DNA of 64,000 nt from Micavibrio_C sp964577255 (GCA_964577255.1 CAZNYM010000004.1:1-64000), one strand, 5' to 3'; positions 1-9,055 are shown, counted from the first letter of the stretch. Numbers and translations are program-made. Notes: generated by a model from the sequence alone, not told the origin.

Positions 1-2886
1 GATATGGACATGGTTGAAGGCGGCTACCAGTTTTATGTGCGGTGAAAGCAGCATGCCGTTGCCGAACACGTCGCCCGCCATGTCGCCCACGCCGATGACG
101 GAGAATTCTTCTTTCTGGATGTCCTTACCTATTTCGCGGAAATGGCGCTTGACCGATTCCCAAGCGCCGCGCGCGGTAATTCCCATCTTCTTGTGGTCGT
201 AACCGGCCGAGCCGCCCGAGGCAAACGCATCGCCCAGCCAGTGCCCGTATTCAAGCGACAGCGCGTTCGCGGTGTCGGAGAAGGTGGCCGTGCCCTTGTC
301 AGCGGCGACGACCAGATAGGGATCGGGTTCGTCATGACAGACAACGTCTTTGGGCCGCGTAACGGCTTTGCCCTTGCGGTTGTCGGTGATGTCGAGCAGT
401 CCGCGAATGAAGATCTTGTAGCACTCTACGCCTTCCTGCTGATAAGCGGCGCGGCCACCCGCGGCCGGAGGGCGTTTGACGATGAAGCCGCCCTTGGCGC
501 CCATCGGCACGATGACCGCGTTTTTCACCTGCTGGGTCTTCATCAGGCCCAGGATTTCGGTGCGGAAATCCTCGTGCCGGTCCGACCAGCGGATGCCGCC
601 GCGCGCGATCCAGTCGCTGCGCAGATGCACAGCCTCGACGCGCGGGGAATAAACGAAGATCTCGCGGAACGGTTTGGGGTCGGGCAGATCGTTGATCTGC
701 CGGCTGTCGAATTTCATCGACAGCCAGCTTTTCGGCTGGCCCTGCTCGTCGCGCTGATAGAAATTGGTGCGCAGCGTGGCGTTCACCAGGCCGTGCATGC
801 TGCGCAGGATGCGGTCGTCGTCGAGCGATTCGACTTTCTCCATCGCTTTTTCGATGGCGGCGTTGATGGTGCCGATTTTCTCGTCCCGCTTGTTGCTGCG
901 CGCGGGATCGAAGCGCGCCGCGAACAGATTGATGAAAAGTTGGGCGATGGCGGGATGGCGCGTCAGTGCCGATTCCATATACATCTTGCCGAACGGATTG
1001 GCGGTCTGGCGCAGATAGCGGACATAGGCGCGCAGTACCACAATCGCGCGCCAGTCGAGGCCTGCGCCCAGCACAAGCTGGTTGAGCGTGTCGTTCTCGG
1101 CCTCGCCATACCATAAACGAATAAAATCCTCTTCGAATCGCAGTTTGGTTTCGGTCGTCGATTTGTTGAAATCGGGGAAGGCGGGATTCTTGATCTCCAT
1201 CAGGAAGTCGTGAATCCACACCGGCGCGCAGGCGCCCGCCGGCCGCACCGAGAACGGCAGCTCGGATATGGTGCGCAGGCCCATGTTCTCAAGGATCGGC
1301 AGGGCGTCCGACAGCGTGATCGGCTCGCCCTTGTGGAAGATCTTCAGGCGCACCTGGCGCGGGCCGCAGGTGTGATCCTTGTAGAGATCGAGCGAGAACC
1401 GGTCGCCTTTGAGGGTCTGCTCGATCTTACCGATATCGTGCCAGGCCTGCCGCGCTTCATAATGATCCTGATAGCCGGAAGGGAAAGCATTGCCGTAACG
1501 GGTCAGCAGGCCCGCCACCTTCTCGCCGTCGGCGAGCTTGACCAGCAGCGCCTCGGCCAGTTTTTCGCTCCATACGGCGCCGGCGTCCTGCAGGCGTTTT
1601 TCTATTGGCGCGGTGGAATATTGCGGTGGGTTGGCGGGATCGATGTCGATCACATACATGACGCGCGCGAGTGGTGAGTCATCGAGCGTGGTGTAAAAGT
1701 TGCTGCAGGTGCCGCGCAGGTCTTTTTCCAGTATGTCCTGGAAGGTGGCACGCAGCTGCGAGTCGTAACGTTCGCGCGGCACGTAGACGAGGCAGGAGAT
1801 GAAGCGGTCGAAGGTGTCCTTGCGGTTATAGAGGGCGATGCGCCGGCGCTCCTGCAGGACCAGAATGCTGCGGATGATTTTTTCAAGGCGCGAAAGCTTG
1901 ATCTGAAACAGCTCGTCGCGCGGATATTTTTCGAGGATATGGCGCAGGGCTTTGTAATCGTGCGAGCCCGGCCGCGCGTCGAAGGCGGCCAGCACCTGAT
2001 CGGCCTTGCGGCGCAGGACGGGAATGTCGGTGATGCTGCGGGAATAGGTGACGGAAGTGAACAGGCCGATGAAAACCAGAACGCCCTTCACCCCGCCCTT
2101 GTCGTCGAGCGCGCGCACGGCCACGGCGTCAAGCGGCACCGGGCGGTGCACGGTCGAGCGCCGGCCCAGCTTGGTGATGACGAGCGGCCCCAGTTCGTCG
2201 TTTTTCCCGAACAGGCCGGGCGGAAGATCCTCGCGCGCCTGTGTGCCCAGGAAGGGCGGCTTGAGCCGGGCGTCGAGCAGGCCGCGGCTTTCGCCGCTGA
2301 TCTGGCCCTTGCCGTTGTAATAGGCGTAGCCCAGCAGCGTGAAATTATCCTGATAAAGATAGGAAAGAAAATCGCAGCCCTCTGCAATATCCTCGGGCGT
2401 CGTCAGGCGCGCGGGCGTTTTCTTCAGCACCTCCTGCGCGTGCAGGAGCGCCTTGCGCATGGCTTCCCAGTCGCCGGTGGCGGCCTTGACGTCGCGCAGC
2501 ACCGTTTCCAGGCCGCCGTGCAGGCTTTTCTGCCCCTCGGGCGTGGTCGTGCCCTGCAGCACCATGTGGATGTGCGACAGATGATCCATGATCGGGTGGA
2601 TCAGCATCTGGATGGTGCGGCCCTGCCGCGCCATTTCCGAGGCGATGGAATCGACCAGGAAGGGGCGGTCGTCGCTGACGATGTCGATCAGCGTTTGCCC
2701 CTGGCTCCAGCTTCTGCCGGCCAGCGGCGGCACGGTGACGGCGATCAGCGGTTTGCCGGCCTGGTGCTTTTGCGCCAGCGTCTCGTGACGCGCGGCCAGC
2801 GCCGCAAGGCCGTCCCTGCCCAGGGCGCTTTTATCCTCTCCGGCGATCTGGGTGGTGAAAGCGGCGGCGAAGGAGGAAGCAGGCAT
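1..2886 (-). CDS. NAD-specific glutamate dehydrogenase, large type (3' end outside window)
   Basis: Oxidative deamination of glutamate to 2-oxoglutarate with NAD. The minus-strand frame is open from an ATG at 2886 to the window edge, giving 962 codons of a family that is usually about 1,600 residues long, so the C-terminal third is cut off by the window and is not a truncation. The N-terminal half shows the regulatory (ACT-like) part with blocks such as DDRPFLVDSI and HPIMDH. The last 170 residues enter the catalytic domain with GGIRWSDRHEDFRTE, VPMGAKGGF and DPYLVVAADKGTATFSDTAN. No strong Shine-Dalgarno precedes the ATG, so the exact start is somewhat open. The upstream neighbour on the same strand is 3-hydroxybutyrate dehydrogenase, 150 bp away. 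Confidence 0.93.
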   Translation of the reverse strand, partial: MPASSFAAAFTTQIAGEDKSALGRDGLAALAARHETLAQKHQAGKPLIAVTVPPLAGRSWSQGQTLIDIVSDDRPFLVDSIASEMARQGRTIQMLIHPIMDHLSHIHMVLQGTTTPEGQKSLHGGLETVLRDVKAATGDWEAMRKALLHAQEVLKKTPARLTTPEDIAEGCDFLSYLYQDNFTLLGYAYYNGKGQISGESRGLLDARLKPPFLGTQAREDLPPGLFGKNDELGPLVITKLGRRSTVHRPVPLDAVAVRALDDKGGVKGVLVFIGLFTSVTYSRSITDIPVLRRKADQVLAAFDARPGSHDYKALRHILEKYPRDELFQIKLSRLEKIIRSILVLQERRRIALYNRKDTFDRFISCLVYVPRERYDSQLRATFQDILEKDLRGTCSNFYTTLDDSPLARVMYVIDIDPANPPQYSTAPIEKRLQDAGAVWSEKLAEALLVKLADGEKVAGLLTRYGNAFPSGYQDHYEARQAWHDIGKIEQTLKGDRFSLDLYKDHTCGPRQVRLKIFHKGEPITLSDALPILENMGLRTISELPFSVRPAGACAPVWIHDFLMEIKNPAFPDFNKSTTETKLRFEEDFIRLWYGEAENDTLNQLVLGAGLDWRAIVVLRAYVRYLRQTANPFGKMYMESALTRHPAIAQLFINLFAARFDPARSNKRDEKIGTINAAIEKAMEKVESLDDDRILRSMHGLVNATLRTNFYQRDEQGQPKSWLSMKFDSRQINDLPDPKPFREIFVYSPRVEAVHLRSDWIARGGIRWSDRHEDFRTEILGLMKTQQVKNAVIVPMGAKGGFIVKRPPAAGGRAAYQQEGVECYKIFIRGLLDITDNRKGKAVTRPKDVVCHDEPDPYLVVAADKGTATFSDTANALSLEYGHWLGDAFASGGSAGYDHKKMGITARGAWESVKRHFREIGKDIQKEEFSVIGVGDMAGDVFGNGMLLSPHIKLVAAFNHVHI

Positions 2887-3037
2887 GATCGGCAATCCCA
2901 AACTGAAAGGAAACGGGCGGGCGGAAAACTAGGCCACGGTTGGTATAATAACAAGCGTTGCCGCGCAGGTCTGCCCCGTAAAAATTTCATGCGGCCTTAA
3001 TCATGCAATATTTTTCATGCTGCGCCGCAGGCGCGGA

Positions 3038-3820
3038 TCAACGCGCCGTCCAGCCGCCGTCGACCGGAAGGGCCGCACCCGTTATATTGTGCGCCGCGTC
3101 AGAACACAGGAACACCGCCAGCGCGCCGATATCGCCGACTTCGGTGAATTTCTTGGTCGGGTGGGGCTGGAGGATGATGTTCTCGATCACTTCGCTTTCG
3201 GAAATGCCATGCACCTTGGCCTGATCCTTCACCTGGCCCTGGACCAGCGGCGTGTTGACATATCCCGGGCAGATAGCGTTGACCGTGATCCCGTGCGTGG
3301 CAACCTCGAGCGCGACGGATTTTGTCAGGCCCATGATGCCGTGCTTGGCCGCGACATAGGCCGATTTGAACGGCGAGGCGACCAGGGCATGGGCGGAAGC
3401 GACATTGATCACGCGTCCCCAGCCTTTTTTTTTCATGCTGGGCACAAGCGCCTTGGTGGTGTGAAAGGCCGACACCAGATTGATGGCGATGATCGCCTGC
3501 CATTTGTCGTCGGGGAATTCGTCGATCGGGCTGACATGCTGGATGCCGGCATTGTTGACCAGGATGTCGACCGCGCCGAAGCTGCTTGCGGCCTGGGCGC
3601 ACATATCGCGGATCTGCTCGGGCTTTGTCATGTCGGCGCCGTGATAGACAGCGCGCACTTTGTGGGTGTTTTCAATCTCGAGCCGCAGTTTTTCAATCGC
3701 GGCGGCGTCACCCAGCCCGTTGAGGACGATATTCACGCCCTGCGCCGCCAGGGCCTGCGCCACCCCGAGGCCGATGCCGCTGGTGGAGCCGGTGATGAGG
3801 GCCGTCTTGTTCTTGAGCAT
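3038..3820 (-). CDS. bdhA: 3-hydroxybutyrate dehydrogenase (SDR family)
   Basis: Interconverts D-3-hydroxybutyrate and acetoacetate with NAD(H), normally in polyhydroxybutyrate or ketone-body use. It is a 260-residue classical short-chain dehydrogenase: nucleotide-binding TGSTSGIG at residues 10-17, NNAG at 89-92, and the catalytic set Ser142, Tyr155, Lys159 in SAYVAAKHG. The stretch HGIMGLTKSVALEVA and the ending ALPVDGGWTAR match bacterial BdhA. Substrate specificity is assigned from overall similarity, and another SDR oxidoreductase is possible. Acetoacetate is also an end product of the tyrosine pathway encoded just downstream on the other strand, so the two may be functionally linked (inference). 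Confidence 0.85.
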   Translation of the reverse strand: MLKNKTALITGSTSGIGLGVAQALAAQGVNIVLNGLGDAAAIEKLRLEIENTHKVRAVYHGADMTKPEQIRDMCAQAASSFGAVDILVNNAGIQHVSPIDEFPDDKWQAIIAINLVSAFHTTKALVPSMKKKGWGRVINVASAHALVASPFKSAYVAAKHGIMGLTKSVALEVATHGITVNAICPGYVNTPLVQGQVKDQAKVHGISESEVIENIILQPHPTKKFTEVGDIGALAVFLCSDAAHNITGAALPVDGGWTAR

Positions 3821-3892
3821 GAAAAATTCCCGTCAGAATGAACAGGCAGGAATTCTAGCCGGGTTTGATCCCGGATCAAAGGGCGCTTGCCG

Positions 3893-4069
3893 TCAGTCGA
3901 TCTTGAATTTGGGGTCTTTGCCGATGAGGGCGCAGGCCGCGACTTTGGCGATAACGCAAGCGGTGAGGGCCCAGCTCAGGGCTTCACAGGCGGCGTTGTT
4001 GAAGGCGTTATTGGTGCGTGCCGGTGCGGGCTTGAGCTCGGGCGGCAGGGTTTCGCGTTGTTCCGTCAT
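3893..4069 (-). CDS. small alanine-rich protein, 58 aa
   Basis: A short gene with a good Shine-Dalgarno: GGGAG lies 7 nt before the ATG at 4069. The product starts with a polar, proline-rich segment (MTEQRETLPPELKPAPA) and continues into an Ala/Val/Leu-rich stretch with three cysteines (residues about 25-50), which could be a single membrane helix or an amphipathic helix, then ends in a basic tail GKDPKFKID. I do not recognise the family. It lies in the gap between bdhA on the same strand and hppD, which diverges from it. Support is the ribosome-binding site and the composition only. Confidence 0.5.
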   Translation of the reverse strand: MTEQRETLPPELKPAPARTNNAFNNAACEALSWALTACVIAKVAACALIGKDPKFKID

Positions 4070-4243
4070 GTTTTATCTCCCTTGATTCATTAAGAATTGA
4101 ATCTGAAAAATAAGATAGTCCAGTCGCGCGAAAAAATCAAATTTCGCCCTGCGCCGCACAAGGCCGGGCCATTGTGCAAGGCCTCCGCCTCTTCTACCCT
4201 GCCGGAAGCGCCACCGCCAAATAAAAAATAGGGAGAATTCATC

Positions 4244-5305
4244 ATGACCGATCTTTTTGAAAATCCGCTCGGGACGGATGGTTTCGCCTTCGTCGAATAT
4301 ACCGGCGAACCTGCGATCCTGGAAAAGCTTTTCGCCGATTTCGGCTTCACCGCCGTGGCAAAGCACAAGAAGCGCAACGTGGTGTTGTACCGCCAGGGCG
4401 GCGTCAATTTCCTGCTCAACCATGAAACCGCGGGCCAGCCCGGCGCGTTCCAGAAGGTGCACACATCCGGCGCCTCGGCCATGGGCTTCCGGGTCAAGGA
4501 CGCGAAGCAGGCGATCGCCGAAGCCATCAAGCGCGGCGCCGAGCAGGTGAAAGATCATCAGGGCTCGATGGAGGCGGCGGTGCCCGCGATCAAGGGCATC
4601 GGCGGCTGTCTGATCTATTTTATCGACGATGACGGGCTGTATGACCGCGATTTCGATTTTTATCCCGGCAAGGATAAAACGCCCAAGGGCGTCGGCTTTA
4701 CTTATATCGACCACCTGACCCACAACGTACAGCGCGGCAACATGGCGGTGTGGGCGAAGTTTTACGAAGACATTTTCAACTTCCGCGAGATCCGCTATTT
4801 CGACATTGAAGGCAAGCTGACGGGCCTTAAATCCAAGGCCATGACCAGCCCCTGCGGCCGGATCCGCATCCCGCTCAACGAATCCTCGGACGACAAATCG
4901 CAGATCGCCGAATTCCTCCGGCGCTATAACGGCGAAGGCATTCAGCATATCGCCCTTGGCACGAATGATATCTACAAGACGGTCGAGATGATGCGCGCCC
5001 AGGGCGTGCCGTTCCAGTCCACCCCCGACACCTATTACGAGATGCTGGATAAAAGAATCCCCGGCCACGGCGAGGACGTGACCCGGCTCAAGGCGCTGCA
5101 GATTCTCATGGACGGCGCGCCGACCGAGGACCAGGGATTGCTGCTGCAGATTTTCACCCGCGACGCCATCGGCCCGATCTTTTTCGAGATCATCCAGCGC
5201 AAGGGCAACGAGGGCTTCGGCGAAGGCAACTTCAAGGCGCTGTTCGAATCGATCGAGCTCGACCAGATCCGCCGCGGCGTGCTGAAGGATGAAAAGAGGG
5301 CGTAG
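4244..5305 (+). CDS. hppD: 4-hydroxyphenylpyruvate dioxygenase
   Basis: Converts 4-hydroxyphenylpyruvate to homogentisate, the second step of tyrosine breakdown. At 353 residues it is the usual bacterial length, with the two-vicinal-oxygen-chelate fold. The expected iron ligands are visible: His157 in YIDHLTHNV, His235 in IQHIALG and Glu315 in FFEIIQRKG, followed by the C-terminal GFGEGNFKALFESIE signature. An AGGGAG ribosome-binding site precedes the ATG. It is the first gene of a four-gene aromatic amino acid operon, and the next ATG follows its stop codon directly. Confidence 0.97.
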   Translation: MTDLFENPLGTDGFAFVEYTGEPAILEKLFADFGFTAVAKHKKRNVVLYRQGGVNFLLNHETAGQPGAFQKVHTSGASAMGFRVKDAKQAIAEAIKRGAEQVKDHQGSMEAAVPAIKGIGGCLIYFIDDDGLYDRDFDFYPGKDKTPKGVGFTYIDHLTHNVQRGNMAVWAKFYEDIFNFREIRYFDIEGKLTGLKSKAMTSPCGRIRIPLNESSDDKSQIAEFLRRYNGEGIQHIALGTNDIYKTVEMMRAQGVPFQSTPDTYYEMLDKRIPGHGEDVTRLKALQILMDGAPTEDQGLLLQIFTRDAIGPIFFEIIQRKGNEGFGEGNFKALFESIELDQIRRGVLKDEKRA

Positions 5306-6280
5306 ATGAAACTCGCTTCGCTCAGGCACGGACGGGACGGGCGGCTGGCGGTCGTCAGCCGCGATCTGACCCGTTACGCCGATGTCAGCGGCATAGCACC
5401 CACCATGCAAAGCCTGCTCGATAGCTGGGATGTCCTGGCGCCGCGCGTGCGGATCGTGGCGGAGGGGCTGGAACAGGGCGAAGTGGCAGGCGAAGCGTTC
5501 GATCCCGCCCGCTGCGCCGCACCGCTGCCCCGGGCTTATGCGATCGCCGACGGCAGCGCCTATCTGCATCACGTAGAGCTGGTGCGCAAGGCACGCGGCG
5601 CGGTGATGCCGCCCGAATTTCTCAACGACCCGCTGATGTATCAGGCCGTTTCCGACACCATTCTCGCACCCACTGCGCCCATTGCTGTGGCGGAGGAAAG
5701 TTTCGGCATCGATTTCGAAGCCGAGGTGGCTGTCGTCATCGGCGATGTGCCAGCGGGCATCGCCGCGCGGCCGGCGCTTGAACATGTCCGCCTGGTGATG
5801 CTGATGAACGATGTGTCGCTGCGCAACCTGATCCCGGGCGAGCTCGCCAAGGGTTTCGGTTTCTTTCAGAGCAAGCCGCCCAGCGCCTTCTCACCCGTCG
5901 CTGTGACGCTGGACGAGCTGGGCCCGGCCTGGCGCGCGGGCAAACTGCACCGCCCGCTCTTCAGTACGCTGAACGGCCGGGAAGTGGGCCGCCCCGACGC
6001 CGGCACCGACATGCAGTTCGATTTCGGAACGCTGATCGCGCACGCCGCGCGCACAAGGCCCCTGGGCGCCGGGACTATCGTGGGCTCGGGCACGGTGTCG
6101 AACCGCGATCCGGCCGCCGGCATAAGCTGCCTGGCCGAGCGGCGCATGATCGAGCAGATCGAAACCGGAGCGGCCATCACCCCGTTCATGAGTTTCGGCG
6201 ACACCATCCGCATCGAGATGAAGGACGAGGCGGGCCGGAGCATCTTTGGTGCCATCGAACAGAAAGTCGTGAAGGCATGA
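5306..6280 (+). CDS. fumarylacetoacetate hydrolase family protein
   Basis: Probably the last step of tyrosine catabolism, hydrolysing fumarylacetoacetate to fumarate and acetoacetate. At 324 residues it belongs to the short bacterial FAH form rather than the roughly 420-residue eukaryotic-like form. The metal-binding region reads FGIDFEAEVAVVIGDVP, followed by LMNDVSLRNL and the C-terminal GTIVGSGTVSNRD block typical of the family. Its start codon abuts the hppD stop and its stop overlaps the start of the maleylacetoacetate isomerase gene, which indicates translational coupling. FAH-fold proteins have many substrates, and this one is inferred from the operon. Confidence 0.88.
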   Translation: MKLASLRHGRDGRLAVVSRDLTRYADVSGIAPTMQSLLDSWDVLAPRVRIVAEGLEQGEVAGEAFDPARCAAPLPRAYAIADGSAYLHHVELVRKARGAVMPPEFLNDPLMYQAVSDTILAPTAPIAVAEESFGIDFEAEVAVVIGDVPAGIAARPALEHVRLVMLMNDVSLRNLIPGELAKGFGFFQSKPPSAFSPVAVTLDELGPAWRAGKLHRPLFSTLNGREVGRPDAGTDMQFDFGTLIAHAARTRPLGAGTIVGSGTVSNRDPAAGISCLAERRMIEQIETGAAITPFMSFGDTIRIEMKDEAGRSIFGAIEQKVVKA

Positions 6281-6945
6281 TGCGGCTTTACAGCTATTTC
6301 CGTTCCTCGACCGCCTACCGCGTGCGCATCGCGCTGCATCTGAAAAACATCCCTCATGAGATCGTTCCCGTAAACCTCGCCGCCGGCGCGCAGAACGAGG
6401 CCGCGTATAAAGACATCAATCCGATGGAAGCCGTGCCGCTGCTGGAGCATGACGGCTTCCGGCTGACGCAGTCGCTCGCGATTCTCAACTATCTCGACAA
6501 TATCGCGCCCGCGCCGCCGCTTGCGCCCGAGGATGTGAAAGAGCAGGCCTATGTGCGCCAGATCGCGCTCGCCATCGCGACCGACATTCACCCGCTCACC
6601 AATCTGCGCGTTCTTAAATATCTCGGCGCGGACGAGGCGAAGAAAAAAGAATGGTACGCGCACTGGGCGCGCCTGGGGATGACGGGGGTGGAAGCACTTT
6701 TGCGCACACAGGGGCGCTGCGGCCGCTTTGCCTGCGGCGAGCAGGTCAGCGTCGCCGATCTTTGCATCGTGCCGCAGATGTACAACATGCGCCGTTACGG
6801 GCTTGAGACCGGCGATCTGGCTTTATGCCGCCGGATCGAAGCGAACAGCCTGAAGCTGGACGCTTTCCGCAAGGCCGCGCCGGAAGCTCAGCCTGACGCG
6901 CCGCCGGGGCTTGAGGATATTCACGGTCCCGGCTTCAAGGAATAA
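6277..6945 (+). CDS. maiA: maleylacetoacetate isomerase (zeta-class glutathione S-transferase)
   Basis: Isomerises maleylacetoacetate to fumarylacetoacetate using glutathione. The N-terminus YFRSSTAYRVRIAL is the zeta-GST active-site motif. It carries Thr where many members have Cys in SSCxxRVRIAL, a common bacterial variant that keeps the Ser-Ser pair. NPMEAVPLLEHDG and LTQSLAILNYLD form the glutathione-binding half, and the C-terminal helical domain ends in CIVPQMYNMRRYGL. The first ATG overlaps the preceding stop in an ATGA. A second in-frame ATG follows at once (6280) and has the better Shine-Dalgarno spacing. Confidence 0.92.
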   Translation: MMRLYSYFRSSTAYRVRIALHLKNIPHEIVPVNLAAGAQNEAAYKDINPMEAVPLLEHDGFRLTQSLAILNYLDNIAPAPPLAPEDVKEQAYVRQIALAIATDIHPLTNLRVLKYLGADEAKKKEWYAHWARLGMTGVEALLRTQGRCGRFACGEQVSVADLCIVPQMYNMRRYGLETGDLALCRRIEANSLKLDAFRKAAPEAQPDAPPGLEDIHGPGFKE

Positions 6946-6962
6946 AAAACAGGGAGAAGAAA

Positions 6963-7826
6963 ATGGAGACAGCGCAGTATGAAGGTAATCCGATGGGCCA
7001 CGGGGAAAGCGACGACTACAGCCGCTACCTCATCGATCAGAAATGGAAATCCTATACAAAAGAAGAACACGAGACCTGGGGCATCCTCCACCGCCGGCAA
7101 AGCGAGATTCTGAAAGAACGCGCCTGCCCGGAATTTCTATCGTGCATGAAGGATTTAGCGATCCATGACGGCGAGATCCCCGATTTCGGCGATCTGAATA
7201 AAAGACTCAAGAGCCTGAGCGGCTGGGAAGTGGTGGCGGTGCCGGGGCTGATTCCCAATCGGCCGTTCTTCAAGCTGCTCTCCGAACGCAAATTCCCCGC
7301 CGGCACCTTCATCCGCAAAAGAAGCCAGCTCGATTACATCGAGGAGCCGGATGTGTTTCATGACGCATACGGTCATGTGCCGCTGCTGGCGCATCCGGTG
7401 TTCGCCGATTACCTGCAGGCTTACGGCCGGGGGGGATTGCGTGCGCACGATTTCGGCACGATCGACAATCTGGCGCGGCTGTACTGGTACACGGTCGAGT
7501 TTGGCCTGATCGGCACGCCGCAGGGGCTCAAGATCTATGGTTCCGGCATATTGTCTTCGCCCGGCGAGTCGGTTTTCTCACTGGAAGACGATTCGCCGCA
7601 CCGCCTGGGCTTCGACTTGCGGCGGGTCATGCGCACCACTTACCGCGTGGATGATTACCAGCAGCTTTATTTTGTCATCGACAGCTTTCAGCAGCTTTTC
7701 GATGAAACGTACCAGGACTTCGCGGCGCTTTACCGCGAGCTTTCCCAAAATTCCAGACAATACACCCCCCTCGACCTTCTCCCGGGGGACAAGGTCGTGA
7801 CAAAGGGTACGCAGACGCGGACCTGA
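6963..7826 (+). CDS. phhA: phenylalanine 4-monooxygenase
   Basis: Hydroxylates phenylalanine to tyrosine with tetrahydropterin and O2. It is 287 residues, the size of bacterial single-domain enzymes. The iron ligands are His133 and His138 in FHDAYGHVPLL and Glu179 in WYTVEFGL, with the same spacing as in characterised bacterial phenylalanine hydroxylases. A strong AGGGAG lies just before the ATG. It closes the operon hppD - FAH - maiA - phhA, so phenylalanine can be fed into the tyrosine route. No pterin carbinolamine dehydratase (phhB) lies next to it. Confidence 0.96.
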   Translation: METAQYEGNPMGHGESDDYSRYLIDQKWKSYTKEEHETWGILHRRQSEILKERACPEFLSCMKDLAIHDGEIPDFGDLNKRLKSLSGWEVVAVPGLIPNRPFFKLLSERKFPAGTFIRKRSQLDYIEEPDVFHDAYGHVPLLAHPVFADYLQAYGRGGLRAHDFGTIDNLARLYWYTVEFGLIGTPQGLKIYGSGILSSPGESVFSLEDDSPHRLGFDLRRVMRTTYRVDDYQQLYFVIDSFQQLFDETYQDFAALYRELSQNSRQYTPLDLLPGDKVVTKGTQTRT

Positions 7827-7927
7827 TTCTCGGGCCCGGCGTCATCCCCCCGGCCGTTACCGGCACAGGGGTTTGTCATCTTTATTGTCAGAATACTCGT
7901 TTACCTCATGCTTTCCTCACGATTCGC

Positions 7928-9055
7928 TCAGGGAGCTGGTTGCAGATCAAGGACGATCCGGTGGTGGGGGCTATCACCACCGGGATTAAGCGGGAAGGCG
8001 CCGGCCAGCCGGGCCCCCCCTCTTAAAACCACGATAAGACGGGCACCCGCACCGCTTTCCAGCGGCTGGGCGCTCCAGGACTGAACAAGGCTGCCGGCGC
8101 TTCCTGTGCCGGCAGAGGGGCCCGTCCAGGCACCTTCGGCGATCTCGATCACCAGCAGGTTCTCGGCATTGTCGAGATCCTGGCGGAAACTGAGGGAAGC
8201 CGTGGCGTCGAAGACGAGCCTGGTGTTTGCGCCGTTCATACCCAGACGCAGTCCCAGAATCTGGGGCTGGCCGGGGCTGGCGACGGGGAACGCGGCGGCG
8301 GCTTCAGGCGGGGGCGGGGCCTGGGGCTGCGCTTGGGCGTTGGCGACCTCCTCGTAACCGGCCGCCGGGGGCTCAGGCAAAGGTGACGCGCCCTGCGCCC
8401 CCACCGGATTTTCGTCCGGCGAAGGCGGCAGGGCGGGCACCAGAGACGCCGCCCCTTCCACGGCCGGCGGCATATCTGCCGGTTCGGCCGGGAAGGGTTG
8501 GGCGCCATTATCCGCTGCAGGATAATTAGAGGGGGGCTCATTCTGCAGCAGGATCTCGAGCTGGCTGGTCAGGTCGCGGATGTCTTTTTCCACGGCGACC
8601 AGCCGCAAAATGGAAGGTAAAACGGACTCAAAGTCGCGCCGGAGCTCGATAACGGCGTTCTCGACGCGCTGGATGCGCGCATCGGGATCGCTGATCTCCT
8701 CGGCGAATAGTTTTTCGTAATTCACGCCGCGGGCGGCCATGACCGGCAGACCTTGCGCATCGCGCGGCCTTCCGGTTTCGCCGGGCAGCGGCGGACGGTC
8801 GCCTATGACCGGCGGGCCGGTGAGCGGGGCAATGACACCAGGCGCGCTGGCTCCGGGCGCAGGGGCGGCGCCGGGATTTTCTCCTGAATTTTCAGAGGGT
8901 TGCGCGGAGGGGCTGGGGGTGTCGTTGCCGGGCAGCATACCGCAGGCGGAAACAAAAACACACGTAAGCAGGGCAATCATCATGCCCTGCTTACGTGTGT
9001 ATATGAATCCTTTTTTGCCGGAGAATCCCGGCATGAAAGTCCAGAGACTGGACAT
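7928..9055 (-). CDS. lipoprotein with C-terminal AMIN-like domain
   Basis: A 375-residue envelope protein. The N-terminus has basic residues (KKGFIYTRKQG), a hydrophobic run and a lipobox VSAC-G, so it is predicted to be lipidated at the cysteine and anchored in a membrane. A Pro/Ala/Gly-rich linker follows, then a coiled-coil-like segment (residues about 120-185, RIQRVENAVIELRRDFE), a second low-complexity Pro/Ala region, and a C-terminal domain beginning ILGLRLGMNGANTRLVFD that resembles AMIN, a peptidoglycan-binding domain of cell-wall amidases. There is no catalytic domain. It lies downstream of the chaperone and DUF4402 genes on the same strand, 141 bp after the chaperone. Three hairpins lie in its first 100 nt. 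The start is uncertain because no clear Shine-Dalgarno precedes 9055, and Met8 is an alternative. Confidence 0.75.
   Translation of the reverse strand: MSSLWTFMPGFSGKKGFIYTRKQGMMIALLTCVFVSACGMLPGNDTPSPSAQPSENSGENPGAAPAPGASAPGVIAPLTGPPVIGDRPPLPGETGRPRDAQGLPVMAARGVNYEKLFAEEISDPDARIQRVENAVIELRRDFESVLPSILRLVAVEKDIRDLTSQLEILLQNEPPSNYPAADNGAQPFPAEPADMPPAVEGAASLVPALPPSPDENPVGAQGASPLPEPPAAGYEEVANAQAQPQAPPPPEAAAAFPVASPGQPQILGLRLGMNGANTRLVFDATASLSFRQDLDNAENLLVIEIAEGAWTGPSAGTGSAGSLVQSWSAQPLESGAGARLIVVLRGGARLAGAFPLNPGGDSPHHRIVLDLQPAP
8958..9000 (-). repeat. perfect 18-bp inverted repeat within the lipoprotein signal-peptide codons
   Basis: The arms 8958-8975 and 8983-9000 are exact reverse complements separated by a 7-nt loop. 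Read on the coding (minus) strand the loop carries two consecutive ATG codons, and the distal arm is followed by TTTTGTTT, so the structure looks like an intrinsic terminator or attenuator although it is inside the open frame. Two shorter hairpins lie upstream in the same frame: 9039-9053 (6-bp arms) and 9017-9032 (5-bp arms). Confidence 0.85.

Noticed and set aside
1..2886. Apparent absence of a full-length reading frame at the left edge, suggesting a broken gene
   Set aside because: The minus-strand frame is continuous from 2886 to position 1. Only the window boundary removes the stop.
4073..5785. 570-codon open frame on the minus strand opposite hppD and FAH
   Set aside because: It is an antisense shadow of two well-supported enzymes in GC-rich DNA. 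No ribosome-binding site, composition or motif supports it.
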